Of a stretch of DNA of 64,000 bases, positions 44,482-53,224 are shown in pieces. The first letter of the stretch is position 1, and every line of letters starts with the position of its first letter. The notes beneath the pieces were generated by a model, which made no database searches, had not been told where the DNA came from, and saw only the letters and a list, made by a program, of their open reading frames with translations. The stretch spans positions 620,001 to 684,000 of the forward strand of contig OY759717.1 in assembly GCA_963662525.1 (NCBI GenBank). Direction: 5' to 3'. A program made the translations under genes and the position numbers. Origin of the DNA: CAZSDU01 sp963662525 (GTDB taxonomy: Bacteria; Bacteroidota; Bacteroidia; Bacteroidales; FEN-979).

Positions 44482-44571
44482 CGCTAACAAGCCTGTAAAT
44501 ACTACAAAACCGGCTTCAAACCTTCGATTCAACGCTCTACCTTTGCAGCATTTACAGGCAACGCGTTACAA
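44482..44571 (+). repeat. attC site 35 (family C)
   Basis: R'' CGCTAAC, R' GTTACAA; 90 bp, like attC 26 with two substitutions in the apex. Confidence 0.88.
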
Positions 44572-44593
44572 GCAACCCTAAAAAACCAATACT

Positions 44594-45571
44594 ATGGAAG
44601 AAAGACAACTAGAAATATTATTTACCCAATATCTATTGACAAAGGGGTATCCTCAAGGTAGTTTACTTTCACAAGTTGCTTTAAGAACAGCCGGAGATGG
44701 CACCTTTCGTCCTGACTTGGTTATTTTAGATATTGACAATAAGGAATATATTGGAATTGTCGAATTCAAAAATAAAGTAGACGAACGGATTAAAGTAAAT
44801 ACTCTTGGTCAATTCTACAAATACTTTAGTTTACTTGGAACCCAGGCAATACCTGCCTATTTAGTGTTCCCCATTTCAGAAGATGATTTTCAAATTTTAT
44901 CCTTAACAAAGGACAATACCTTTGAACCTATTTCTAAAGAAGATTTTCCTGTTTTTGAAACCTTGTCTGCAAAAAGGTTAACAGAAGAAAAAATTAGACA
45001 ACGAGAAGTTGAAGGAAAAACACTCATTGAACTAGAACAGAAAAAGAGACGGGCTAAGCAGAGTGCTTATTTAACCATTTTGAGTTTAATCCTAGGTGTA
45101 TCTGCCTCATTGATCGCAGTATTTTTCCAGCAGACAGGATTTGATAAATCCTCAAAACCAATAATATACTGCTGTGACACCTTGGAAATTAAGTTTCAAA
45201 AATTGAATCAGACTGTAGTCGCCTTAGAAAAGAATCTGAATTTAGTTTCGAAATCAAATGACAAAATTGACACTGTATACATAAGTTCAAATCTCGCTTT
45301 GTTAGAACGGAGAATTAGGGTTATTGAATCTGGTATATCAGAAAATCCAGAAAAATCATTGTCCATTCTACAAATTCGGCAGGAAATAGAACTTCTTAAA
45401 AAGGCAGACGATTATTCAAAGGAATTAACCCAATCAAAACTTGATGCTTTGAAAAACGAAATGGAAGTGCAGAACGCTTGGATGCTTGGAGTCTTAATTG
45501 CAATTTTTGGAACAATATTAAGTTTGGTAATACCCAATTTGTTAACAAGACGAAATGGAAATAATCTTTAG
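44594..45571 (+). CDS. PD-(D/E)XK nuclease-like protein with membrane helices (defence candidate)
   Basis: 325 residues. Residues 30-80 hold a nuclease-like core: FRPDLVILDIDNKEYIGIVEFKNK gives Asp ... Glu-x-Lys (D, E, K) as in restriction-enzyme and HsdR N-terminal domains. Two membrane helices (about 155-175 YLTILSLILGVSASLIAVFF and about 300-320 WMLGVLIAIFGTILSLVIP) flank a coiled coil. Membrane-anchored nucleases of this kind occur in antiphage systems. Activity is inferred from the motif only. Confidence 0.7.
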   Translation: MEERQLEILFTQYLLTKGYPQGSLLSQVALRTAGDGTFRPDLVILDIDNKEYIGIVEFKNKVDERIKVNTLGQFYKYFSLLGTQAIPAYLVFPISEDDFQILSLTKDNTFEPISKEDFPVFETLSAKRLTEEKIRQREVEGKTLIELEQKKRRAKQSAYLTILSLILGVSASLIAVFFQQTGFDKSSKPIIYCCDTLEIKFQKLNQTVVALEKNLNLVSKSNDKIDTVYISSNLALLERRIRVIESGISENPEKSLSILQIRQEIELLKKADDYSKELTQSKLDALKNEMEVQNAWMLGVLIAIFGTILSLVIPNLLTRRNGNNL

Positions 45572-45582
45572 AAAAGGGCTGC

Positions 45583-45717
45583 TTGTAACAAGCCGCCAGC
45601 AGCGATGCGGTTGGTTGGTAGGCAAGGATTCGACGGGCTTGCTGAATAAGTGGAAGGAAAAAAAGATAAGTATCAACAAGTAAATCCGCACCAGCGGCTG
45701 GCGGCCATCCGTTAGAA
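45583..45717 (+). repeat. attC site 36 (family B)
   Basis: R'' TTGTAAC, R' GTTAGAA; 135 bp, arms GCCGCCAGCAGCGATGCGG / CCGCACCAGCGGCTGGCGGC. Confidence 0.85.
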
Positions 45718-45747
45718 GGCATTTTTATAGAGAAACCAACATATCGT

Positions 45748-46572
45748 ATGATGAAAACCAATCTTTTCAAATTCGCAATTGTCATTATGCTTTTCCTGAC
45801 TTGTTGCAAAAAGCATGACAATAATCAAGAATCACTTAACCCACCTCCAAATTCATTATTAAAAAGTATTAGTGTTTTTGATACAACAGGCAAACTTTGG
45901 TTAATCAATACACTTTATTATGATTCCCTTTATCGACTGATAAAAATATCTGGAGTCCAGTATGAATCTAATCTGGATACAATTTTAATCACCAACACTC
46001 TTGATTATAACACTGTTAGAGTCCAATTAAGAAAAACACTTTCTACCAATACTCAATATCTAGAAAAGATAACTTATAATTTAAATTCATCCGGTTTGGT
46101 CGTGTCCTCAGTTCACGTCATAAATGAGACGCAGACAGATTCGTCAATTCTGAGTAACGACACGTACGAATACAATTTAGAAGGCTATTTAACTACTCGA
46201 ACAACAACAATCCCTGGTGGAAATCCTATTACGGTCACATACAATTATTCGAATATGAATGTTGAGTCTTTAACCTTTTTTCCATCACCTTCAAATAGTA
46301 AACAACTATTTTACTACGATGCAAGTCATTTTAACAGTATCGGATACATAAATGCTGGAATCCGATTCTTAGGTAAATCTTGTAACAATCCCTTGAAAAA
46401 AGCAAGAATAGAATCCCTAAATATTGATATTGCAACTTATTCGTATGAATATAACCAGGTTAACAGAATTAGTAGATTATCAACAAACGGTATCTCCGCT
46501 ATGCCAGGACTTGATTTTTATACTGTTCCAATTTTATTTCCCATTGAAGTTTTAGTATACACATATTATTAA
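45748..46572 (+). CDS. Lipoprotein with YD-like repeats, cassette 37
   Basis: 274 residues; signal peptide and lipobox (MLFLTCCKK, Cys about residue 18). Mature part has repeats LYYDSLYRLIKISG and NTYEYNLEGYLTTRTT, similar to RHS/YD repeats. Starts with a Met-Met pair; the first ATG is used. Confidence 0.7.
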   Translation: MMKTNLFKFAIVIMLFLTCCKKHDNNQESLNPPPNSLLKSISVFDTTGKLWLINTLYYDSLYRLIKISGVQYESNLDTILITNTLDYNTVRVQLRKTLSTNTQYLEKITYNLNSSGLVVSSVHVINETQTDSSILSNDTYEYNLEGYLTTRTTTIPGGNPITVTYNYSNMNVESLTFFPSPSNSKQLFYYDASHFNSIGYINAGIRFLGKSCNNPLKKARIESLNIDIATYSYEYNQVNRISRLSTNGISAMPGLDFYTVPILFPIEVLVYTYY

Positions 46573-46579
46573 AAACGCC

Positions 46580-46670
46580 TTCTAACGAACCAGCAAGCAC
46601 AATGCTCACACACAGCGGAATGCCAAGTCATTCAGAAACAACGCACTGTGCCTGCTGGGAGGCGTTAGGC
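46580..46670 (+). repeat. attC site 37 (family E)
   Basis: R'' TTCTAAC, R' GTTAGGC; 91 bp, arms CCAGCAAGCACAATGC / CACTGTGCCTGCTGG. Pairs with cassette 37 start GTTAGAAGGC / GCCTTCTAAC. Confidence 0.88.
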
Positions 46671-46684
46671 AAAATACAAATAAA

Positions 46685-47371
46685 ATGAAAAAATCACTCT
46701 TAATCACTTCTATTCTAGCTATTCTTTTGTTTACACAGTGCAGTAAATGTCATGACGAAGAATTGTCTCCCCGATTGTTTAGCCAAGAAGATCTTAAAAT
46801 TGTGCCATATTATGATAAGGACACCATCCGGTTAACCAGTTCGAATAATGAGAGTCTATTTCTTTATGGGACAATAAATAACATGCGCATGCTTTTTATG
46901 GAAAATGATCCATCATCAGATGCCTTTGCACTTCACAATTGCCGAGGACAATATTTTGAAACTTATTACTACGACGTAGGTTTTTCTGATACGTTATACT
47001 GTTCCATTTCTATTCGTCTACGATTCACTAATATTTTCCATGAAAAAGGTGATGAAAAATTAATTTTTTTATCATTTCGAGATCCAGATAAATCAATCGG
47101 AGGGTTCAATGGGAAATTTCAATTTAATAACGATTCTTTATTCATGTCAAAATATCCCTTGGCAAATGAACTTATTGAAGGATATGTAGACACACTTATG
47201 CTTGGTTCTCATATATATTTTAATGTTTACAAATTATCCAGCGGAACTATTAGTAATTCACAAAGGGAATATTCTGATTGGGTTCAAAAATTATATTACT
47301 CTGTGTCTGAAGGATTTGTTGGAGTTTCATTAAAAAGTGGAAAATACTATTATTTAGATAATGGAAAATGA
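46685..47371 (+). CDS. Lipoprotein, paralogue of cassette 3 protein
   Basis: 228 residues; lipobox LLFTQCSK (Cys about residue 20). Shares the family pattern with 17,407-18,099: LKIVPYYDKDTIRL, HNCRGQYFE, IYFNVYKLS, YYSVSEGFVG and a short YLDN/YLDK end. Surface lipoprotein family of unknown function. Confidence 0.8.
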   Translation: MKKSLLITSILAILLFTQCSKCHDEELSPRLFSQEDLKIVPYYDKDTIRLTSSNNESLFLYGTINNMRMLFMENDPSSDAFALHNCRGQYFETYYYDVGFSDTLYCSISIRLRFTNIFHEKGDEKLIFLSFRDPDKSIGGFNGKFQFNNDSLFMSKYPLANELIEGYVDTLMLGSHIYFNVYKLSSGTISNSQREYSDWVQKLYYSVSEGFVGVSLKSGKYYYLDNGK

Positions 47372-47383
47372 ATTTGGTACTTC

Positions 47384-47470
47384 GCCTAACGAACTTGCAC
47401 CCGCAACAAAACAAACAAAGGTTTCATTGAATAATTTCACCTTTGCAGCGGTTGCAAGAAGGCGTTAGTG
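47384..47470 (+). repeat. attC site 38 (family D', short)
   Basis: R'' GCCTAAC, R' GTTAGTG; 87 bp, arms CTTGCACCCGCAACAA / TTGCAGCGGTTGCAAG. Confidence 0.85.
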
Positions 47471-47512
47471 CCAATATCAAATAGCATCTTCATACATTGA
47501 AAAAATCAACTT

Positions 47513-48058
47513 ATGAAAAATCTATCAATATTTGGAAAATTTACGTTCCTGTTGTTCCTTGTGTCATTGATCGGTTGTAAATCTTACTATAAAGTACAAA
47601 CTGTAAAACCAGTGACATCAAAAGAGATTTATCAATATGATTCTTTAAGGAAATATTTTATTGTGCATAACGGAGGGAAAGCATTGAATATCAAAAATAT
47701 TAGATATAATAATGAGTATTTATCCGGGAAATTAGTTGAAATACCCGATGCTCATATGAAATACAAGACTACCATGATAAACAAAGGAAATAGATATAGA
47801 AATACAAAAAAGCATGACGAATCATTAGTTTTAAATGAAATACATCTTTATCTTCAAGATTCAGTGTTTGAAAATATTGAACCAAATGACAGCATAAAAA
47901 TTTCTTTTTCACAAATCGCAAGAATTGAGGTTTATAGTAAGGCAAAAGGAAAAACAATATTTTCTTGGCTATGGCCACCAATTGGAGGTACGATTTTAGC
48001 TGTAGGCATATTTGCAATAATTGTTGGCATATCAATTAATCAAGGAGGAGTTATGTAA
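47513..48058 (+). CDS. Lipoprotein with C-terminal membrane segment, cassette 39
   Basis: 181 residues; lipobox LVSLIGCKS (Cys about residue 22). A soluble region (NIKNIRYNNEYLSGKLVEI) is followed near the end by a hydrophobic segment (GGTILAVGIFAIIVGISI). Anchored at both ends in the envelope. Role unknown. Confidence 0.7.
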   Translation: MKNLSIFGKFTFLLFLVSLIGCKSYYKVQTVKPVTSKEIYQYDSLRKYFIVHNGGKALNIKNIRYNNEYLSGKLVEIPDAHMKYKTTMINKGNRYRNTKKHDESLVLNEIHLYLQDSVFENIEPNDSIKISFSQIARIEVYSKAKGKTIFSWLWPPIGGTILAVGIFAIIVGISINQGGVM

Positions 48059-48084
48059 AACATTTGATTAATAATCAATACTGG

Positions 48085-48174
48085 CACTAACATGTATGTA
48101 AAAACAACAATATCAGCATTATATAGTCTAATTGATGTGTGACCTTTGCTGTTTTTACATGCCACACGTTAGAG
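48085..48174 (+). repeat. attC site 39 (family D-like)
   Basis: R'' CACTAAC, R' GTTAGAG; 90 bp, arms ATGTATGTAAAAACAACAA / TTGCTGTTTTTACATGCCAC. Confidence 0.85.
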
Positions 48175-48242
48175 CGCATTAATTTTTTAACCCTAAACCA
48201 GATTCAGTAGTTCAAAAGTTAAACAATTTAAGTCATCTATCA

Positions 48243-48995
48243 ATGAAAAAGACTTGGATATTTATTTCACTGCTTTTTAGTGCAATTTTTGCAACTTCTC
48301 AAACATTAGAGTATCAATACACTGGTGACTGGGGACAGATCTACCAAGTTGCCCCAAATGAATTTGTTTATGGTATTTTAGATGACACTTTAAAACAATT
48401 CAAAGTGTACTCATTGGATCACACATTGATCAATACTTTTATCTTAGTTCCTGACACTCTTACCTATGTAAACATTTTTAATCTCTCGAGAACACTATTT
48501 AATAATGATTCAAACCTCGAATTATGTTACGATTGGGCAAATTACTCATCCTACAATGGTGTCAAGATAATTAATGATAATGGAAACGTCATTTTTTCAA
48601 AGGATTGGGGGTGGGGAGTTTGGTTATTTAATACCTCGCAAGGTGCAAAAATGTTAATGACTTACTATGGTTGGACTATAAACCATCAGGTTGATGTATA
48701 TAGTTTATATGGTACTGTGCTAGAATCTAGTGAAATAGGACCTAATTTTAGCGCAAATTTGTTCCCAAACCCTGGTTCTGGTAATATTCAAATTGATTTT
48801 AGTGCTCCTCTAAATGAAAGAAACCTTGTTTTGTCGATTTACACTATGGAAGGGAAATTGCTAAATCAGCAAAGTATTCCATTGAATTCAAAATCGGTCA
48901 CACTAAATGTTTCTCAATATTCACCAGGGATTTATTTATACAAAATAAACAATGCTACTTTTTCAACTCAAACTCAAAGATTTATGGTCAAATGA
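48243..48995 (+). CDS. T9SS type A sorting-domain protein, cassette 40
   Basis: 250 residues; signal peptide ending TSQ. C-terminal Por secretion domain: NLFPNPGSGNIQIDFS, IYTMEGKLLNQQ, SPGIYLYKI and KFMVK-like end (RFMVK). It should cross the outer membrane by type IX secretion. The N-terminal 170 residues have no recognised fold. Confidence 0.85.
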   Translation: MKKTWIFISLLFSAIFATSQTLEYQYTGDWGQIYQVAPNEFVYGILDDTLKQFKVYSLDHTLINTFILVPDTLTYVNIFNLSRTLFNNDSNLELCYDWANYSSYNGVKIINDNGNVIFSKDWGWGVWLFNTSQGAKMLMTYYGWTINHQVDVYSLYGTVLESSEIGPNFSANLFPNPGSGNIQIDFSAPLNERNLVLSIYTMEGKLLNQQSIPLNSKSVTLNVSQYSPGIYLYKINNATFSTQTQRFMVK

Positions 48996-49011
48996 ATGAA
49001 AAATTAACGCG

Positions 49012-49143
49012 CTCTAACGAGCCTGCAGCCGCAATAACGGGCTGGTTCCTGAGGCTGGCATTCACAGTACCTGCAAATGATAAACGAAAGCAAAAGAGAC
49101 AACATGTAAACCCCGCACTGCGGCTGCCGGCCGCCCGTTGGTT
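49012..49143 (+). repeat. attC site 40 (family B)
   Basis: R'' CTCTAAC, R' GTTGGTT; 132 bp, arms GCCTGCAGCCGCAATAACGGGC / CCCGCACTGCGGCTGCCGGC. Confidence 0.85.
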
Positions 49144-49161
49144 GCAATAAAATAAAGAAGC

Positions 49162-49914
49162 ATGACACGAATAATTCAAAAACAAAGAGGGATTTTGTTT
49201 TGGTTCTGTTTTGTTTTTTTGTCATTATCATTTAGCTTAAAGATTAATGCTCAGAAAAATCTGTTGTATGGATTATTAAAGTGTGAAACTGACCCACAGG
49301 GATTCACACTAAATTATTATTATGACAATGAAAGACGGCTAATTAGCACAATTACAAAGCATGGTCAGAGGACGACTTATAATTATTACGATACCTACAT
49401 CGTAAAAAAAGAAATTACATCATCGGTGGTTTGGTACATTGACACCTTATTCTATAATCCTGCTCGTTTGATAGGATATTCAAAACGGTATATGAAAAGA
49501 GGTAGGGAAAACGTCTATGATCTTCTTTGTCTCAATCATTTTTTTTACAATAATGAAAAATATCTAACAGAGTGGTGGATTACTAATATGTATTTATCAC
49601 AAGATACCGCTAGGATAATTCAGTATATTATCGAGGATGGAAATGTCATCAGAGAACAATCATTTAAAAGAAATCAACCCGATCGAGTTTCCGCAACTGC
49701 ATACACATATTATCCAAAAGAAGTTAATTCATTGGGAAATGAATTTATCGGTACATCTTTTTTTGGAATGAGTAGTATAAACCCGATAAAGGAAGCGCAA
49801 GAAAAAGATTTTAATAATAAACCCAAAACCCGTTTATATCTTTATGAATATAAGGATGGGAAGATTTATAAAAAGTCCGAAAATAAAACTGAGACTATAT
49901 ATGAGTATTATTAA
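49162..49914 (+). CDS. Secreted YD-repeat-like protein, near-identical to cassette 20
   Basis: 250 residues, same sequence as 31,101-31,853 except for two residues that I can see (LKINAQ for LKLNAQ in the signal peptide; KKSENK for KKTENK near the end). It precedes the IS-disrupted attC. Confidence 0.78.
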   Translation: MTRIIQKQRGILFWFCFVFLSLSFSLKINAQKNLLYGLLKCETDPQGFTLNYYYDNERRLISTITKHGQRTTYNYYDTYIVKKEITSSVVWYIDTLFYNPARLIGYSKRYMKRGRENVYDLLCLNHFFYNNEKYLTEWWITNMYLSQDTARIIQYIIEDGNVIREQSFKRNQPDRVSATAYTYYPKEVNSLGNEFIGTSFFGMSSINPIKEAQEKDFNNKPKTRLYLYEYKDGKIYKKSENKTETIYEYY

Positions 49915-49942
49915 AAGATTATTAAATCGTTTATTTTACTGC

Positions 49943-50063
49943 AACCAACAAGCCGTCATCCGAGCAATGCGGGCGGTTTTCGGAGGCTGGCAGTCAACAA
50001 ACCTAATAATGATAGAGGTAAGCAAAGATAAGAACAAGTAAACCCCGCACTGCGGCTGCCGGC
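49943..50063 (+). repeat. attC site 41, left half (family B), interrupted by IS110
   Basis: R'' AACCAAC to TGCCGGC; the right half lies at 51,302-51,316 (GGCGGAGC-GTTAGGC). Joining the halves restores a family B site ending GCCGGCGGAGCGTTAGGC. Confidence 0.85.
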
Positions 50064-50098
50064 ATTCCAAGGTAAATTCCAAATTATTTTTCTCTTTT

Positions 50099-51094
50099 TT
50101 ACGCTGCAAATTTTGACATTGTTATAAATGGGGTCCCACGGTTGACTGTTGCAAAGATCCTTGCAAGCATTTTATTCCTGATCATATTGATCACGCTCAT
50201 TTTTGGCTTACCCTCTTCGGTCCTTCGCTTGTAATACAATTTCAGTTCCGGATCCACGCGTAGGGCAGAAATTGATGCCATCGTCAACAGGCTTTTCATG
50301 CGTTTATCACTCGCAGGATGGACCCGTGTCTTTCCCTTGATACTTGTCCCTGATTGATATGGATAGGGAACTGTACCGCAATAGGCTGCAAATTTCCTCC
50401 ATCCATTAAAACAAGTGAAGTTCTGAGTGTGAACAATCAACTCCAAGGACAAAACCAGCCCCACTCCTTTCACGCTGGTGCACAGATTGAAGTTCTTTGC
50501 CAGAGATTCATCCTGATCCAGGTGGTTCATGATTTCGTTCTCTAACTTTTCTATCTCCTTTTCAATGGTCCCCAGTACACGCGTTAAGGCCTTCCTGGCT
50601 GCACAGGAAGCATCCTTCTCGCCTATTACGTTCAATGCCTGTATCTGGTTCTTCAATGCTACCATTTGCCTTACCAACAATTCCCTTGTTGACTTAATTT
50701 GTTGCAGTTTCAATAGTAATCTGGAAGGAGGTGAGGATAGCTTTATACTTTCCCTGTTTAGCCATCCGTACCTTGCGATGTCAGTAGCATCGGTTTTATC
50801 GCTTTTCCCCCTTCGGAAGCCAATGGAACGCTTTATCTGTAAGGCATGCTCCTGGACGTAATCGAACCCTTTCCCGTGCAGGAAAAACGATAATTGAAGA
50901 GAATAATACCCTGTATTCTCAAAACAGATAAGTACGTTGTCAGGACTGCAGCCCAGTTTCTTCATCCATTTGGCGAAATCCGAGAAGCCCTTTTTGTCGT
51001 TCAAGAACCGTTCGTGCTCACCTGAAAAGTGAGTAACTGCATCAAAATACTTTTTTGACACATCGATACCGATTGAATTCAAATAATTCTTCAT
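50099..51094 (-). CDS. IS110-family recombinase (DEDD transposase)
   Basis: 331 residues. N-terminal DEDD/RuvC-like domain: Asp in GIDVSKKYFD, Glu in CFENTGYYS, two Asp in SDKTDATDIARYG. C-terminal Transposase_20 domain: SVKGVGLVLSLELIVHTQNF, then KFAAYCGTVPYPYQSGTSIKGK with the candidate catalytic Ser in YQSGTS. This is the RNA-guided recombinase family that uses a bridge RNA. Its start is adjacent to the non-coding left end at 51,095. Confidence 0.92.
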   Translation of the reverse strand: MKNYLNSIGIDVSKKYFDAVTHFSGEHERFLNDKKGFSDFAKWMKKLGCSPDNVLICFENTGYYSLQLSFFLHGKGFDYVQEHALQIKRSIGFRRGKSDKTDATDIARYGWLNRESIKLSSPPSRLLLKLQQIKSTRELLVRQMVALKNQIQALNVIGEKDASCAARKALTRVLGTIEKEIEKLENEIMNHLDQDESLAKNFNLCTSVKGVGLVLSLELIVHTQNFTCFNGWRKFAAYCGTVPYPYQSGTSIKGKTRVHPASDKRMKSLLTMASISALRVDPELKLYYKRRTEEGKPKMSVINMIRNKMLARIFATVNRGTPFITMSKFAA

Positions 51095-51114
51095 AACTTT
51101 GATATTGAACTGTT

Positions 51115-51270
51115 AAACAAAAATCTTGCGGAACTATCACCTTAAATAGGCCTGAGAGCTTATCATTCCAAGAAGTTCTTGCAAGACCGGTAACGGAAGC
51201 AGGACTAATGCCGGCACGAGATCTTTGTCTCTATGGAGCGTTCAAGGTCACCCGCTTCCTTATCGGAAAA
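51115..51270 (-). ncRNA. Candidate IS110 bridge RNA
   Basis: On the RNA strand the order 5' to 3' is target loop then donor loop, as known for IS621-type bridge RNA. The target loop is closed by GGAAGC / GCTTCC (51,195 / 51,254) and holds AACGCTCC (complement of 51,235-51,242) and TGCCGGC (complement of 51,210-51,216); both match the attC bases flanking the insertion (GGAGCGTT at 51,305, TGCCGGC at 50,057). The donor loop, closed by TCTTGC / GCAAGA (51,124 / 51,181), holds CTTGGAATG (51,164-51,172), which matches the element's right end (50,063-50,071), and TTAAGG (51,140-51,145), which matches the left end. Confidence 0.65.
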
Positions 51271-51301
51271 TTAGAACAGTTTATTGAAAGTGCAAACTTA
51301 A

Positions 51302-51316
51302 GGCGGAGCGTTAGGC
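51302..51316 (+). repeat. attC site 41, right half
   Basis: GGCGGAGC followed by R' GTTAGGC, directly after the IS left end; completes the site begun at 49,943. Confidence 0.8.
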
Positions 51317-51325
51317 ACTATAATT

Positions 51326-52006
51326 ATGAAAAGAGCTGTTTTAACATTTTACGTTTTTTTCATTGCTTTTAATCTTAGAAGCAGCGATGATGGTGTTATA
51401 TTAAAATACACAGCAAAGCAGCTCTATTATAATAGATTTCAAGAACATACAGAACTTAACAAATCAAAGTCTGAATTTTTCACTCGAAATTTTGATAATG
51501 TATCCGGCTGGGATGATTTTCAATTTATGGTATTTGGTTATCCATTAGATACCATCGGGAAAAACTATAATCAAAAAAGGGAAAAATACATTAATGAAGT
51601 TTTAGGACGAACGAAATTCTACCCTTTTCCAATTGTGATCGATTCAGTGAAATTGGATTGCTTTTTATTATTGTGTACGGACACTATAAATGTAAATTAC
51701 TATCGGTTTCTCAGGTTATATTGTTATAATCCCATTGACAGTACACAGGAGCCAACTCTATTACTGAATTACAGAGAATTACACGATGGACTTAGTCTCA
51801 CATATGAGAATTCTGAATTTGCTATGTTCTCTAACAACCAGTGTGTTTCCAAATTTGTTTATACATACGAATCTCTAGATTTGTTACCCATAAACAATGA
51901 ACAAAGTATACAAGATACCGTGGTCGTAACAGTTAAGATGACGTATAGTAGAATGAAGGGATTAATAGTTGAAAGTAAGGACAATCCATGGGACAGAATT
52001 AAATAA
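51326..52006 (+). CDS. Secreted hypothetical protein, cassette 42
   Basis: 226 residues; N-terminal hydrophobic signal (AVLTFYVFFIAFNL). Mature part with many aromatic residues and a Cys-rich short stretch (LDCFLLLCTDTINVN). No family recognised. Confidence 0.65.
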   Translation: MKRAVLTFYVFFIAFNLRSSDDGVILKYTAKQLYYNRFQEHTELNKSKSEFFTRNFDNVSGWDDFQFMVFGYPLDTIGKNYNQKREKYINEVLGRTKFYPFPIVIDSVKLDCFLLLCTDTINVNYYRFLRLYCYNPIDSTQEPTLLLNYRELHDGLSLTYENSEFAMFSNNQCVSKFVYTYESLDLLPINNEQSIQDTVVVTVKMTYSRMKGLIVESKDNPWDRIK

Positions 52007-52013
52007 TTTCAGT

Positions 52014-52103
52014 GCCTAACATGCCTGTAAACACTACAATGCCAGCCGATTGTCTTTGAATTGACATTTACTGTTTGCAGTGTCTACAGGCCACGCGTTA
52101 TGG
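52014..52103 (+). repeat. attC site 42 (family C)
   Basis: R'' GCCTAAC, R' GTTATGG; 90 bp, arms GCCTGTAAACACTACAA / TTTGCAGTGTCTACAGGC. Confidence 0.85.
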
Positions 52104-52124
52104 GCAATTAGAAGATCAAAGCTA

Positions 52125-52499
52125 ATGTGGAAAATTATCATTATTGGCGTATCTCTTATCCTCATTGGACTCTATTCCAGGTCTCAAGATATTATTTTAC
52201 CAAATACCGAAATATCTAAAAGTCTAACTGTTCATGATACTTTAGATCTTCAATTTTTTAATAGTCCTGGTTCTGGATTTTTATGGAATTTTAATTGTAA
52301 TTATGATTCTTCCGTGGTCTCTATAAAATATAAATCATATAAATTAAGGAATGGGGATTTTCCCAAAGGAGGAAGGTATATTAGTACAATCCAATATCAA
52401 GGGTTAAAACCCGGCAGAATCTTGCTACTTTACTCTTACGGACAACAATGGTTAAAAGATGATCTTTCCTATAGTAGAATTGAAATAATAATAAAATGA
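52125..52499 (+). CDS. Chagasin-like (I42) protease-inhibitor-type protein
   Basis: 124 residues from ATG 52,125 (MWKIIIIG), after the attC (a frame from 52,080 would begin inside it). N-terminal membrane or signal segment (IIIIGVSLILIGLYS). The mature part has chagasin-family features: FFNSPGSGFLWNF (the NPTTGxxW position), GRYISTIQYQGLKPGRILLLYSYGQQW (the GxG-F-x-RPW-like region). Chagasin-type proteins inhibit cysteine proteases; here the RPW position is GQQW, so activity is uncertain. Confidence 0.6.
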   Translation: MWKIIIIGVSLILIGLYSRSQDIILPNTEISKSLTVHDTLDLQFFNSPGSGFLWNFNCNYDSSVVSIKYKSYKLRNGDFPKGGRYISTIQYQGLKPGRILLLYSYGQQWLKDDLSYSRIEIIIK

Positions 52500-52509
52500 G
52501 TAAAACTGC

Positions 52510-52602
52510 CCATAACACGGCGCTAAGCCTCACGCACGAAACCGGAGGATTGCTTTACAATCCTTTTTGCCTTGCGCGAGGCCTAGCGCCTAAACGTTAT
52601 GG
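52510..52602 (+). repeat. attC site 43 (singleton stem)
   Basis: R'' CCATAAC, R' GTTATGG; 93 bp, arms GGCGCTAAGCCTC / GAGGCCTAGCGCC, a GC-rich stem with inner repeats unlike the other families. Confidence 0.8.
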
Positions 52603-52677
52603 GCAAGTTGATTAAATAGGTACTTGAAAGAATAGCAGAAAATATTGGCTGTTCTGATATTAAAAAACATGGTATAA

Positions 52678-53049
52678 ATGGATACTGATTTGAAGAAAAA
52701 ATTCGGTATTGATGGAGGTAATCTTATTCTTTTGTCAAGAAAAATCCATTTTCTTCATGTTGCAATGATTCTAATTGCCCTGTATTTCATATGGCATGTT
52801 GCTGTTAAGACAATGGAGAGTGATTCAATTGGAAAAAACGGAAAAAATATAATTGGAGTTATTGATGATACGAGAAAGGTTGGGGGAAAAGGAATTAGAA
52901 GATGTACATACTACTTTATAGTTGGAAAAATAAAATATGAAGGATCAATAGATGATGACTATTTAAGCGTTGGAGATTCGATCAAAATCAGGTATTTACC
53001 AACAGACCCCTCTAAAAATAGAGCAATAAAATGGTTTCAAAGACATTAA
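52678..53049 (+). CDS. DUF3592-type membrane protein, cassette 44
   Basis: 123 residues; one or two membrane segments in the N-terminal half (FLHVAMILIALYFIWHVAV), then the beta-rich domain IIGVIDDTRKVGG ... YYFIVGKIKYEGSIDDDYLSVGDSIKIRYLPTDPS, which fits DUF3592. Role unknown. The cassette has a rather long 5' leader (about 80 bp). Confidence 0.7.
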   Translation: MDTDLKKKFGIDGGNLILLSRKIHFLHVAMILIALYFIWHVAVKTMESDSIGKNGKNIIGVIDDTRKVGGKGIRRCTYYFIVGKIKYEGSIDDDYLSVGDSIKIRYLPTDPSKNRAIKWFQRH

Positions 53050-53060
53050 ATTTAACCTGC

Positions 53061-53193
53061 CCATAACAAGCCGGCAGCCGAGCAATGCGGGCGGTTTCCG
53101 GAGGTTGGGATTAACCAAACCTATAAATGATAAAGGTAAGCAAAGATAAGAACAAGTAAAACCCGCACTGCGGCTACCGGCCACCCGTTAGCG
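53061..53193 (+). repeat. attC site 44 (family B)
   Basis: R'' CCATAAC, R' GTTAGCG; 133 bp, arms GCCGGCAGCCG / CGGCTACCGGC. Confidence 0.88.
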
Positions 53194-53224
53194 GGCATTT
53201 TCTGAGAGTAATAAAATTGAAAAT

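Larger units (their letters stand above)
50064..51301 (-). mobile_element. IS110-family insertion sequence in attC
   Basis: About 1,240 bp, reverse to the array. Left end (about 200 bp, non-coding) is upstream of the transposase; right end is only about 35 bp. The bases GGC appear at both junctions (50,061-50,063 and 51,302-51,304), consistent with a short core overlap at insertion. No terminal inverted repeats are seen, as expected for this family. Confidence 0.85.
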
